Position numbers and translations under genes: made by a program. A DNA stretch of 64,000 bases from Flectonema sp. DT1601 (Eukaryota > Euglenozoa > Diplonemea > Diplonemida > Diplonemidae): NCBI GenBank assembly GCA_964019425.1, contig OZ025788.1:620001-684000 (forward strand), written 5' to 3'. The number at the start of each line of letters is the position of its first letter. The first letter of the stretch is position 1. Below the pieces are notes generated by a model, which worked only from the letters and a program-made list of their open reading frames with translations, was not told the origin of the DNA and ran no database searches. This document shows, in pieces, positions 18,560 through 29,131 of the stretch.

Positions 18560-20737
18560 ATGAGTATTTTGGCGATCAGCACGGCTCTGGTCGCGGCCAC
18601 TACTTTAGTAAGAACAGACCATGGTGTAAGAGTACCAATTCCTAATGGGTATATGGAAGTCGCTGTTACAAACGCTGGGTTCAGAGTTGGTGTATCTGAT
18701 GGAGTAAACACTGAAGCATGTGAAAGCACAATGTTAGAACCGAACATGACTTACCCGGACTTCAAAGTTGTGAATCAATCTGTTGTCAGTGATCAGGGAA
18801 CGATGTTTTTTTCAGGAAACGAGTTCTCGCTTGTGGACGAGTTGGGATCGATCGTAAAGGGAACGGCGAACATCTACTCCGACCACATTGACATCGCACT
18901 CAGTAACGACCCCAGCAATGAATACTTTGGATCTGGTAGCGGTACTGATGATGGTTCGATGTTGTCTACAACACAGTCGTACACGTTCGTTTGGAATGAG
19001 AAAGTGTACGTACCTCACTACTGGAGCAATGCCGGTTACTCTGCACTTGGAGTTGTTCCTGAGAACGCAATTCCAAATGGCAACTCCTACCCGATCCAGT
19101 GGAACGCACAGTCTTCAACAACCTGGACCTTCAGCTCCACGCAGAAGGCGGATATGTACCTGATGCCTGCTAGTACAATGGATGAAGGTATGAAGCAATA
19201 CTGGACTTTAACTGGACCTCCTGTTGTGATACCTCGTTACGCATTTGGATACCTCGCATGTAGATGGGGGTGGCAGGACAGACAGTACATCGAAACCACT
19301 TTGAATACATTCAGAAGTGGAGATTGGCCAATTGACGCCTGGATTTCTGACTTTGGTTGGTTTACGGATGTCAACGACTACAAATTCCCACCTACTGGAG
19401 AGCCAACGTACAATGACTTTGGATACAACAACGCGACCTTTCCGCAACCTGTCCAACAGCTAAAGTCGTACCACGACAACCTTCACATGAGATTCGGTGG
19501 AATCAGAAAGCCAAGACTTGGAAACACTGCACTCTTGCAAATGGCGAACTCAAAGGGATGGATTAACAGCGAGGGTACGTCCGGTATCAACCTCCGTAAC
19601 TTGAACTTCAGCATACCAGCAGTCAGAAGTTGGTATTCAAAAATGAATGCTCACTACCTTCCTGATGGAGTTGACTTTTGGTGGAATGACGAAGCCGAGT
19701 ACCAGTACTTTGCTTTCTACAACTGGAACTCAGCTCAGGTAGGAGAGTTGTCAGCCTACGACAGCAAGAGAAGATTCTTTTCCTTAAACAGAGCATTCAC
19801 TCCTGGTATGCAGAGATTGGGGGCCTCGGCCTGGACTGGAGACCAGCCATCTACTTGGGATAATCTCCGTCTTCACCCTGGATACCTCCTCAAGTGGCAG
19901 ATGGCTGGTATTGGATACGTGGCTTGTGACACGGGAGGTTTCTCTGGATCTTCCGACACAGAACTGTTGGTCCGTTGGTATCAGGTCAGCGCATTCATGT
20001 CGCTGATGAGAGTTCACTCCACCAAAGATGTTACTCCGCACTTTCCATTCTTGTACGGACCACAAGCAGCGGCAGCCTTCAAGTTCACAATGAACTTGAG
20101 ATACAAATTCATTCCAATGTTCTACAGTTTAGCTCACAAGCAACACGATGAGAAGATTCCTATTTTCAGAGCTCTGATGGCTCAGTGGCCGAATGACCCA
20201 GCAGTAGGCGCAAACTTCCCTTGGCAGTGGTTAGTTGGATCTCACTTGATGATTGCTCCTATTTTACAACAGAGTGGTTGGGGTAAGGTTCACATGCCAA
20301 AGTTGTCAACTGGAGTTTGGTTTGAATTTAACACCACGACAGTGATCACTGTTGACATTGTTAACCTCCCAACTGGAACATCATGGGAAGTAATCCCAAT
20401 GTACGCCAGATCTGGTGCTATTATTCCACTCGCTCCAGTAGTGCAGTACACTGACTTGTTACCTGGAGGTCCTCTTGAGGTTCAGGTCTACGCTGGTGAC
20501 CATGGAAATTTCACATTCGTTGAGGATGATGGAGAAACACACGACTACCTGGAGGGTGTTAAAAAGACAACGCAGTTCAATTGGAACGACGTCACCAGAA
20601 AGCTTTCATGGAATTCAGAGGGAAGCTATTCTGGAAAGCACATGTTCACTCAAATTAAGATGACTCTCTTTTCTGGAGAAGGTAGGAAGGAAACATCTGT
20701 TGTTCCTTTCAGTGCTACAGGATCCCTTTCAGCATAG
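18560..20737 (+). CDS. GH31 alpha-glucosidase/xylosidase-type glycoside hydrolase
   Basis: The 725-residue, intronless protein belongs to glycoside hydrolase family 31. In order it shows an N-terminal beta-domain (about 20-210) and the (beta/alpha)8 barrel beginning near RYAFGYLACRWGW. In the barrel the nucleophile strand reads GVDFWWNDEAE, with D377 in the nucleophile position of the family motif WxDMNE, and the acid/base segment reads ASAWTGDQPSTW, with D428. A C-terminal beta-sandwich follows, including VQVYAGDHGNFTFVEDDGETHDYLEG, which is typical of GH31. The first 17 residues are moderately hydrophobic and could be a weak signal peptide. Expected activity is removal of terminal alpha-linked sugars (alpha-glucosidase or a related specificity). 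The EAE in place of MNE makes exact substrate prediction unsafe. Codon choice is GC-richer than in neighbours, with frequent C-ending codons, perhaps reflecting high expression. Confidence 0.9.
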   Translation: MSILAISTALVAATTLVRTDHGVRVPIPNGYMEVAVTNAGFRVGVSDGVNTEACESTMLEPNMTYPDFKVVNQSVVSDQGTMFFSGNEFSLVDELGSIVKGTANIYSDHIDIALSNDPSNEYFGSGSGTDDGSMLSTTQSYTFVWNEKVYVPHYWSNAGYSALGVVPENAIPNGNSYPIQWNAQSSTTWTFSSTQKADMYLMPASTMDEGMKQYWTLTGPPVVIPRYAFGYLACRWGWQDRQYIETTLNTFRSGDWPIDAWISDFGWFTDVNDYKFPPTGEPTYNDFGYNNATFPQPVQQLKSYHDNLHMRFGGIRKPRLGNTALLQMANSKGWINSEGTSGINLRNLNFSIPAVRSWYSKMNAHYLPDGVDFWWNDEAEYQYFAFYNWNSAQVGELSAYDSKRRFFSLNRAFTPGMQRLGASAWTGDQPSTWDNLRLHPGYLLKWQMAGIGYVACDTGGFSGSSDTELLVRWYQVSAFMSLMRVHSTKDVTPHFPFLYGPQAAAAFKFTMNLRYKFIPMFYSLAHKQHDEKIPIFRALMAQWPNDPAVGANFPWQWLVGSHLMIAPILQQSGWGKVHMPKLSTGVWFEFNTTTVITVDIVNLPTGTSWEVIPMYARSGAIIPLAPVVQYTDLLPGGPLEVQVYAGDHGNFTFVEDDGETHDYLEGVKKTTQFNWNDVTRKLSWNSEGSYSGKHMFTQIKMTLFSGEGRKETSVVPFSATGSLSA

Positions 20738-21487
20738 TAGTTAAGATCTAGGGTTTAATTATTTCTTAAGCACGCTCGAAGTGCAAGAAAATTGAATGAC
20801 AGGTTGGGTAATACTATATCCTAACGTTATATTATTTTATTTTTAATTCTCTCTTTTTTTTTTTTTTTTGCGTTTTCCCTCCCCCACACGCCCATTTTTT
20901 TATTTATCACCCCCCCCTTTTTTTATTTTGGAGATAAAATGTCGTAGCTCTTCGCAACTCTTCTGCAAGAAAATCTTATGAAATCTCTACAGAGGTTTAA
21001 TTTTATAGCAAGCGATTAACATACGTCTTCTTGAAAATTAGGTCTACGAAGCAAGTTTAGTTTGCAATAAAATGATGGTTGACTAACATAAGTGTCTTAA
21101 GACTTCTCATATCCAGTCATTCCGTTCGTATCTTTCTTCTCTGAAAAAAAGAAAGAAATAAAAAATAACGACATTCGAATTGCATTTTTTGTTTTTACTT
21201 GTCCGGCAGCGTAAACACACTCGTCAAGGTTGTTGACAAAGCAACACGTGTTGGGTTTCATCTTTGTGGCATATCTTGTCTGAAAGTAACATGTTTGCAT
21301 TTCATATCTTAATGATAAGGGTCCCATCTCGTGTGCAGTCATCCCTGCGGGCAGTTTCTTTTGTTATTTGTGGTGTCATTGTGTCCAAAAGCTGGTAGAA
21401 AAGTGTAATCTACTGCGCAGCTGTGTGTGTGTTGTTGTTTTTAATTTTATTTTTTCAATCCCAGCCTCCTACTAGTCTTATGGCTCG
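20738..21487. other. Intergenic region with T-rich and C-rich tracts
   Basis: Probable 3' UTR of the GH31 gene followed by spacer. Bases about 20845-20935 alternate long T and C runs. A minus-strand frame at 21097-21342 is not convincing. No tRNA or repeat was recognised. Confidence 0.45.
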
Positions 21488-21697
21488 ATGGCGATCCTTC
21501 ACCCCATCCGTGGCGCTGTGTTGACTTTTTTTATTTTAATCGCTCGTGGTTTTGACGTGGCTGCAAAAGACAACTTTGCACCGCCCGTGTCCCCCGATGT
21601 GGATAATAAGATGCCCCCCCTCTCTGATAATGAAACGAGCTTTTCTTTGAAAGTGTTAAAACTCACATTCCTGTCAGATTACGTGACAGTTATGTAA
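21488..21697 (+). CDS. Possible small secreted or anchored protein (69 aa)
   Basis: This short frame encodes a hydrophobic N-terminus that looks like a signal peptide (residues 9-25, VLTFFILIARGFDVAAK), then a polar Pro/Asp-rich segment. The frame closes 68 bases before the start of the TrmA-like gene. Another ATG in a different frame lies seven bases upstream and would end after 14 codons, which weakens the call. A pyrimidine-rich stretch with AG (CAATCCCAG near 21465) precedes it. No family is recognised, and it could be chance or a leader of the downstream transcript. Confidence 0.25.
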   Translation: MAILHPIRGAVLTFFILIARGFDVAAKDNFAPPVSPDVDNKMPPLSDNETSFSLKVLKLTFLSDYVTVM

Positions 21698-21765
21698 CGA
21701 GTTAAAGTAAGTAATTCATTGGAGTAGTCTCTTTTAAATATCACATTCCAGAATAATACAATAAG

Positions 21766-23046
21766 ATGTCAGAAGAACCGTCATGGAATAGCTGCTATCC
21801 GGAAAAGTATGATCAGCTTTTAGAGGAAGCAGTTGTTGGAGTGAAGAGAAGATTTGCAGCTTTTTGGGATGTCAGTATGCCACTCGATGTATACTCCTCA
21901 GATCCTGTTGAGTTTAGATTGAGATGTAAATTTCTAGTTGCAGGAAATGAAGAGTTTGACGATGACAGCAGTGATGATGAATCCGAAATCGAACAAACTC
22001 CTTCCAACCAACTCCGTCACGGTGGGTGGCACGAACAAGCGATCTATCCAATTGACACTTACCCAATTGCTTCTTCAATTATTCAAACAGCAATGTCTGA
22101 TGTGGCTGCTTACATAAACACTAACAGATCACTTCGTATCAGACTCAGAGGTGTTCAATATCTATCAACAATGTCAGGAGATATTTTAATAACTTTAGTT
22201 TACGAAAAACGAAAGTTGGGATCAGTTTGGGTGAAGAACGCGGAACAGATGAATAAAGCCCTGGGGTATGACTTCATAGCATCGACTAAAAATGTAAATC
22301 GTTTGATCGGAGAAAGGCAACGTGACTTTGTATCAGAAACTCTGAAAGGTCCGAAAGGAACTCCACTTCACTACCGACAAGTGGCGGGTAATTTTAGTAA
22401 TCCAAATGGGAAGATGGCTGAAAAAACACTTCAGTGGTTGGACAAGTGCGCTCAAGAGGTAGACGGACCGAACACTGACCTGCTTGAACTCTATTGCGGA
22501 GGTGGCAATCACACCATCGCAATGTCGCAGTGTTATCGTCGAGTCCTTGGTGTTGAAATAAATCGAAAATTAGTAGCCGTAGCGCATCGCAATTTAGCGA
22601 TAAATGGCGCGACAAACGCCTTTGTTTTGCGAGCCCCGTCTCAGGACTTTTGTGGTTCAATGTTGAGACATGAACGGTGGCTTTTAAATATAAAAAAGTA
22701 CATCAGTAACTCCGCCCCCAGTGAGGGTGACGTCGAAGGTATTTCAGAATTCAACAAACAGCAATTTGATGAGCTCTCACCTGAAGAACAAGACGAGGGA
22801 ACAGCAGTCTTTGACTTCGGTGCTGTCATTGTTGACCCTCCAAGGGCAGGCCTCGATGAAATAACCTGCAAGTTAATATCACGTTATAAAATAATTAGTT
22901 ACATCTCTTGTAATCCTGAAGCTCTTCTTCGAGACCTCAGTCGATTGTCTGACACACACGAAGTTACTCGAATGGCTGTTTTTGATCACTTTCCTTATTC
23001 TGGTCATCTTGAGTGCGGTGCTTTCCTTGTAAAGAAATCCTCTTAG
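21766..23046 (+). CDS. TRM2: TrmA/TRM2-type tRNA (uracil-C5)-methyltransferase
   Basis: The 426-residue, intronless protein matches the bacterial TrmA branch of RNA m5U methyltransferases along its C-terminal half. The SAM-binding motif LLELYCGGGNHTIA is at 239-252. DPPRAGLD follows at 357-364. The nucleophile loop YISCNPE has catalytic Cys382, and the terminal signature FDHFPYSGHLECG at 406-418 has the expected base E416; E. coli TrmA has FDQFPYTHHMECG. The TrmA family methylates U54 in the T-loop of tRNA, giving ribothymidine. An acidic insert (residues about 60-78, EEFDDDSSDDESEIE) and a second acidic loop (about 318-350) are extra compared with bacterial TrmA. The start follows an acceptor (ATCACATTCCAG) 15 bases upstream. 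Confidence 0.92.
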   Translation: MSEEPSWNSCYPEKYDQLLEEAVVGVKRRFAAFWDVSMPLDVYSSDPVEFRLRCKFLVAGNEEFDDDSSDDESEIEQTPSNQLRHGGWHEQAIYPIDTYPIASSIIQTAMSDVAAYINTNRSLRIRLRGVQYLSTMSGDILITLVYEKRKLGSVWVKNAEQMNKALGYDFIASTKNVNRLIGERQRDFVSETLKGPKGTPLHYRQVAGNFSNPNGKMAEKTLQWLDKCAQEVDGPNTDLLELYCGGGNHTIAMSQCYRRVLGVEINRKLVAVAHRNLAINGATNAFVLRAPSQDFCGSMLRHERWLLNIKKYISNSAPSEGDVEGISEFNKQQFDELSPEEQDEGTAVFDFGAVIVDPPRAGLDEITCKLISRYKIISYISCNPEALLRDLSRLSDTHEVTRMAVFDHFPYSGHLECGAFLVKKSS

Positions 23047-23367
23047 TGATCTCATTCAGTACTAAAGATTAGCTTACAAGGTGTTGCTGCTCATAGCACT
23101 CATTCCCTGCTAACCTCATATCGATGGCCTCAGGATTCGTTTCGTAGTTATCATTTCCTTTGAGATCACGCACTGCTTTGTTGCCAGCAAAAGATTGTTT
23201 GGCGCAATAATTTCACATTTCGGCAACCTGCGCTTTGATTTTCTTTTGATAAATTATAAATACAATCAGGAAACAATAAATATGATCAGATGCCGTTGCT
23301 GTAGTATTTCGATCTCTTGTCTTTTAATTAATTAAAAGATATCTTTTTGATCAGCTCACATGAAAAT
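23047..23367. other. Short intergenic region
   Basis: Contains the TrmA-like 3' flank with AATAAATATAAA-type AT-rich sequence and the CAX 5' flank ending in TTTTTGATCAG (a likely acceptor). Nothing else is seen. Confidence 0.4.
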
Positions 23368-24811
23368 ATGACGACGGCTGTCGTCATGCGGGGAGTCACG
23401 CCGGTGCCTCGGCCTCCAACTGACGACACGGACGAGAGTTTTTTGCGAAAAAGGCATGATGTGACTAAAGCACTCCTGGGGAGGAGGGGGTTTGGAGTAG
23501 AGGGAGCGACGGTACTAAAAGAAGGGTTTCGAGCAGTGATCTTGGGTTCGTATTTGAATTTCGGACTATTAACAGCACCATTCGCGTTTTGGGGAGGCAT
23601 GCTCGGATTAGGAGATGGAATGATATTTATACTTTCGCTGTTTGCAATAATTCCTTGTGCTGAGCGACTTTCTTACGTTACTGAACAACTTGCCAGTCAC
23701 CTTGGTGAAACAACAGGTGGACTATTGAACGCAACCTTTGGTAACGCGACAGAAGTACTGGTAGCAATATTTGCCCTTCAGAGAGGACTTTATCGTGTTG
23801 TTCAACTGTCATTACTTGGTTCTGTGTTGTCTAACCTGCTTCTAGTGTTGGGAGTCTCTTGTTTTGTGGGTGGTTTAAAATGGAAAGTTCAAACGTTTAA
23901 AGTGGTTTCTGGTGCCGTACCGTCAGCTATGCTTCTAATTGCTGCAATGGGATTCCTACTACCAGCAGCCTTAAAGATGAGTGGTCAAGAAGATGATAAT
24001 ACAGATGAAATAAACTTTTCGAGAATGGTTGGAGTTGTACTTTTGATTATGTACTCGGGGTTTTTGGTATTTCAGCTTCGCACCCACACAGAGGAGTTTG
24101 AAGGTGACGGTGATCCCGACCACTCTGATGCTGCTCTCGGGAAATACGAATCCATACTTTGGCTGACTGTAATCACAGTCTTTGTTAGTTTACTCAGTGA
24201 GGTACTCGTTGGTACTATTGAGGTTTGGTTTCTTGTTATTTTTGTTTATAATTTGCAGCAAGTTAATAAGCTGCTAATAAAATAAATCAACAACAGGGAT
24301 TCACTACGGAGTACCACGTCAATTCCGTCTTTGTCAGCGCTGTTGTAATTCCCGTAATTGGAAACGCAGCGGAGCACGCAGCCGCTGTGATCTTCGCATA
24401 TCGGAATCGGATGGACATCTGTGTTGGGATTGCTGTTGGGTCTTCAATTCAAATAGCACTTGGAGTACTTCCATTTTGTGTTATATTCGGATGGTTTATT
24501 AATAGACCTCTCTCGTTGTTTTTCAACGGATTCGAAACAGCCGCATTGATGGCATCAGTACTAATTGTGACAGTAATATTACATGGAGGTACTTCTAATT
24601 GGTTAATGGGTTTCTTACTAACTGGTGCTTATGTAGTTGTATCATGTGGCTTTTGGGTATGTATTATGTGTAGTTGTATCTATGTTTCTTTATCCTTGTG
24701 TTAGACGTACACACACACAATCAGATTCACGAGTTCGAAAATCTCTCTGAAGCAAAAGGACTCCCTGAAGGAATGAGGAACATGACGAAACACTCAGCAA
24801 CTTCACTGTAG
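23368..24811 (+). CDS. CAX: CAX-family cation/proton exchanger (vacuolar type)
   Basis: Three exons (23368-24222, 24297-24656, 24725-24811) separated by GT-AG introns of 74 and 68 bases give 433 residues. The two inverted alpha-repeats that define the family are both present: FGNATEVLVAIFAL around 124-137 and PVIGNAAEHAAAVIFA at 305-320 with Glu311. These Glu residues lie in the cation pathway of known CAX proteins. About eleven hydrophobic segments are visible, and the acidic motif between the two halves is the EEFEGDGDPDHSD loop. Family members exchange Ca2+ (or Mn2+) for H+ across vacuole or acidocalcisome membranes; acidocalcisome location is plausible in Euglenozoa but inferred. Splicing restores the second repeat and a polar C-terminus that intron read-through would lose. 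The in-frame TTG codon upstream of 23368 is not used as start. Confidence 0.92.
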
Positions 24812-25205
24812 TTGTCCTGGTTGTCAATCTGATTGAGAAAAAAACACATATTTTTTATTACTCTTAGCTTGCTAGACTTGTTGTGGTTACTGAAAACTAT
24901 TTAGTAAAATACGACAAAACTCTTTGTTGGCTTTACAATTCTGTAAACAGCCCTTGCTGTGGTCTCTCAATTGACCAAAACTGTTCCTCGTTAACCTCTT
25001 CGCTCTCTTCTCATAATAACGATACCGGAACAACTCCGTGAGATATAATAAAATAGTTTTTGTTTATTCTCTTATTTCAGTATTCAATCTTTCTAAACAG
25101 GAGTTCAGACTGCTGTGAGAAGTTTCTTTCAAGTCCCCAGTCGGTTAATAACACTTCGATTGTTGTAAAAGTTATATTATTTATTGTAAACAGGATTCAT
25201 TAAAA
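24812..25205. other. Intergenic region, nothing recognised
   Basis: AT-rich spacer with no supported frame. It includes CTTATTTCAG (ends 25080) and TAAACAG near 25101 and 25192 as possible acceptors for the carnitine acyltransferase gene. Confidence 0.4.
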
Positions 25206-27313
25206 ATGAAGAGATGTGCCCTACGTGGTGCTTTGCACCAACAAAGAAGGATGAAGATGGAGCTATCGCCTGATGAGTTGGCAGCAAGGTTGGCAGAAGA
25301 AACAGCTCCACCAAAGGTATTGCGTGGATTGTTAGACAAGTCGATTATTTCAACTTTGCACTTTCAGAAATCGTTACCGAGACTTGGTATTCCAAAACTT
25401 GAGGAAACCTGCAAGAACTACATTAACTCTGTAACACCATTACTTACTTCTGAGGAACTGACCAAAACAGAGAAACTTGTTGCCGATTTCGAAAAGGGAG
25501 ATGGAATGAAGCTACACGAGCAACTGCTAGCAAAGGACAAGATGAATAAGCACACTTCATACATCAGCGCTGATTGGTATGATATGTACCTTTCTGCAAG
25601 GTCTTCACTTCCTTTGAATTGGTCTCCTTATTTAGTATTCAGAAAAGATCCTGCACCTGATAGAAACACAGCATCATTTAGAGCTGCTGCTTTCATTCAC
25701 GCTTCCGTATTATTTAAGAATGCTTTCGATGAGAACACATTAAGACCTGAAGTATTTCATTTAAAACCAGCCACATCAAAGACTGGTTGGTTTCAGAATC
25801 TTTGTAAGTTTTCCCCATCGTCTATTTCTGCGTACGTCAGTATCGCTGCCCAGGCGTACCCTCTCGACATGTCGCAGTTTCCACGTTTGTTTAACACGAC
25901 GAGAGTGCCAAGAATAATAAAGGACGAACTCAAGACCTCACCAGGCAATCACGTTGTAATCTTCCACAAGGGACATCCGTACAAGGTAACTGTTGTTGAC
26001 AAGAATGGGAATCCACTTGACACTAATCAAATTGCTTCACGCATCCAGGCAATTATTTTTGACTCTCCGGACACTCAAAATGAATTCCCGTTGGGATCAC
26101 TCACAGCTGCTGAGAGAAACGAGTGGGCAAACCTCCGCGAGGAAGTAGAAATGAATGAAGACAACAAGAAGAACCTTGATATCATTGACTCTGCGTTATT
26201 CGCTGTTTGCATTGATGATGAGTCAGTTGACATGTCGAGTGCTGAGAAGGTAACTCAAATGGGAAGACAGTTCTTGCACGGAAATGCCCTGAAGGGAAAC
26301 CGTTGGTGGGATAAGTCATTCTCACTGTTGGTATCAAAGAATGGAATTTGTTCCTGCAACTTTGAGCACAGTTGGGGTGATGGTGTCGCTGTAATGAGAT
26401 GGGCAAACGACGCATGGCACTTGGCTTCCCAAGAGTTGACATCTCCAAAGGAGGAAAAGCCAACGGAACCTATTCAGCGTTTGGACTTCCGTCTCAGTGA
26501 AAATGTTAAGAATTCGATTAAGAAGAACATGGAATCCTTCCACAAGGAAACACAGCGTATGGACTACGACGTCTCAGTCTACCCAGGACTTGGAAAGAAC
26601 GGTCTGAAGAAATTAAAAGTCAAACCCGACGGTTTCATGCAGCAGTCATTCCAACTCGCTTTCAGACGTCTTTATGGTGAAACTAGATGCACATATGAGT
26701 CAGCGAGTACTTCAGGATTTAAACACGGTCGTACAGAAGCCATCAGAGCAGCGACTATCGAGTCCAAGGAGTTTTGCCTCGCCGTGACCAACAACACGGG
26801 TAGTACTGCTGATCGTCATGCGCTCATGCAAACGGCGATTGCGAAACATGGAGAGATTACAACGCAGGCTTTGATGGGAAAAGGTGTTGACCGTCACCTG
26901 TTCACCCTCCGTAAATTGGCTGAAAGACAGGGAATGCGACCTGAGCTGTTTGATTCTCGTTCGTATTCAACTCTCAATGAGAATATTATTTCAACATCAA
27001 CTCTGTACTCAGACACTCTCATGTTGGGAGGATTTGGTCCTGTTCACGAAGAAGGATTCGGAGTTGGCTACTCTGCAACTCCAGACTTGTTGTTTCTCGG
27101 AGTTACCAGTTACTCTCGTGACTGTCGGTATGTATATTAGTTTCTTCTGTTTCCTCAGTTTTTCATAATATTATATTAGATTTCAGACACTGATATGGAA
27201 CAAACTCTTACTTGACTTCTATCAGAAATAATTAATATTCAAACAGGGAATTTACAAACGCTGTCTGGGAAGCTGTCGATGAAATGAAATATTTGATTGA
27301 AAAAGAAGGATAG
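25206..27313 (+). CDS. CPT2: Carnitine O-acyltransferase, CPT2-like
   Basis: Two exons (25206-27127, 27247-27313) joined across a 119-base GT-AG intron (GTATGT...TCAAACAG) give 662 residues. The N-terminus (MKRCALRGALHQQRRMK) is basic and amphipathic, as for mitochondrial import. Family blocks follow in order: LHFQKSLPRLGIPKLEET at 51-68, TSYISADWYDMYLSAR, YPLDMSQFPRLFNTTRVP, and the catalytic EHSWGDG with His388. The C-terminal block STSTLYSDTLMLGGFGPV corresponds to the acyl-binding region. The second exon supplies the last helix (EFTNAVWEAVDEMKYL), as in animal CPT2. CPT2 sits on the matrix side of the inner mitochondrial membrane and moves long-chain acyl groups from carnitine to CoA for beta-oxidation. 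The length is close to human CPT2 (658). Confidence 0.93.
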
Positions 27314-28502
27314 TACGAAGGCCTTTAAATCTAAATCAGTTCCGAGACAATCACTTCGTTCAGTGTTTTCACTATAAATTCCAGTAGTTATATTAATGTT
27401 GATTCTTTTCCCCTTTTGTTTTTCTTTTTTCCGTTTTTACACGTGTGTTTTTCGCGTGTGCGCTGTCGTGTTTTTTACTACCGCGGATATCCTAATTGGA
27501 GGTCCTTTGTTTTTTCTTTAAAGCATCCCGGGGAATTGCCTTTGTTGTTTTAGTTTGATCGATTCTACTCGTGGTCACAGACTGATGAAGAGCGTGTTTT
27601 ACGTATTGAAAAGCAATGAGATAGCCAATCAGCCTCCACCACGTCCACTCCTGCTATATAAATGTAGTTAGTGGAATCTTTTATTTTAGTTTTTATTTGC
27701 AAAATTTTACGTCGGGGGATCTAACGAGGATATCAAGAAAAGCATCAAAAAGAGTGGCAGATGCCCTCAGTACTACTACACGCTGTCTTATTGATATTAA
27801 TATTAACAGCAAGAATCTAATCTCAATTGATCAACAGACGTCACTACTCTACCCCCATTCTGTTAACAACTCTTTCTCTCCAAAACTAGACGATATTTGC
27901 TACAAGCGGGACAGCTACTGGGAAATCGATTTTTTTTTTTTTTTTTTCTTCTCTGCCTTTTTTTCCCTTTATATTTACTTTTTTTTCTTTTGACAACTCA
28001 CTAGGGTTGGTAGTGTGGGCAAAATCGAAGATTTCCAATTTTTTTTAAAATTCTGATCAGACCACACTTCTTGTGATCTGATCAGTATTTGTAACATAAA
28101 TGTCCCTGCGAGTGATTTGTTCAGAGGAGCATCGTATTCGGTTCATTCAAGTGAAGTAAAAAGGAAGAGATTAGATTACTTTGTTGGTGAAGGTCTTCGC
28201 AACCCCATCGTGTTCTAATTATGTACTTGTCACGACATGTCATGAGGTACACACTGTAACAATACAATACAAAATATTATTACTTTCAGCATTACGCATC
28301 CAGAATCAACAAACTGGTGATTTTCAGAATAGATTTCTTTAGGACCAGCTCAGGAATTTTTATTTTATTTTCATCAGCAGAAGCTTCTTTAAAACTAAAC
28401 ATCTTGGCTGTAGTGTTGGCAACACGGAAGTTATATTGTGTGAGTTTTTTAGAATTATTACTTTCCTCAGCTCAGCTACACAACACTTTACACAACACAA
28501 CA
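27314..28502. other. Intergenic region, T-rich
   Basis: About 1.2 kb without a convincing gene. It contains a T tract with Phe-coding artefacts around 27930-27990 and a short palindromic segment (TCTGATCAGACCA...TGATCTGATCAG, about 28052-28086). A likely acceptor (TTACTTTCCTCAG near 28472) precedes the small ORF that follows. Confidence 0.4.
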
Positions 28503-28649
28503 ATGCCAGGACTCGGAATCAACGCCCCACGTCCAGGAGGATACGCCTTCACTCTTCCAGCAAACCAAAAAGTGGTCATTAACCCTGGAAACCTTCAACT
28601 GCCTGGTAACGCTGAAGGATATTCTATTATATACTCAAACTCTTCATAA
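28503..28649 (+). CDS. Possible 48-residue protein
   Basis: A short frame encodes a Gly/Pro/Asn-rich peptide starting MPGLGINAPRPGGYAF. It has codon choice like well-expressed genes here (GGA, CCA, AAC, GTC) and is preceded by CACAACACAACA and a pyrimidine-rich acceptor, which is the usual 5' context in this window. There is no signal peptide or membrane helix, and I recognise no family. It might be the first exon of a longer gene (a GGTAAC lies at 28605), but no following exon could be fixed. Real translation is plausible but unproven. Confidence 0.4.
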   Translation: MPGLGINAPRPGGYAFTLPANQKVVINPGNLQLPGNAEGYSIIYSNSS

Positions 28650-29131
28650 GAGAGGGGTTAGCGGCACTGAACGAATTGAAAAAAAAAAAAGAAGAAAAAA
28701 AAAACGAAAAAGAAAACTAAAAGCATTAGCTACTTACGGAAGAGGAGACAGATTATCTTATCAAGTGACGGACTTCTTCAGATTCACTAATTGTGTTGAA
28801 ATGGTTGACTACATTAGAGGGTAACCATACCTCAAGAAACATTAACTGTTTCCCCTTCCAGTACTGTAGTTGTTACACTAAATCTATTTCAGCTTTTGTA
28901 TTGTCAAATGGAAATTTTAAGACAACAAAAAAAAAACAAGAAAAAAAGGAATTACAAAAAAAAGAAAAAAAGAAAAAAACGGGCACACCGCCATTAAGAC
29001 ACGGAGAGTTTTTATTGTACACGCGCCAAGGTAAGGTAATTCATACAGGACAAGAAATACAAAAAATCCATCCGTTGTTTGTTATTGAAGTAAATCAGTT
29101 ATTTCATTAGAAGGGGACAGAAGAACTGAAT
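28650..29131. other. Short intergenic region with A-rich tracts
   Basis: Two A-rich low-complexity tracts (about 28678-28715 and 28925-28980). No gene is seen. A likely acceptor (TTATTTCATTAG, ends about 29110) precedes the coiled-coil gene. Confidence 0.4.
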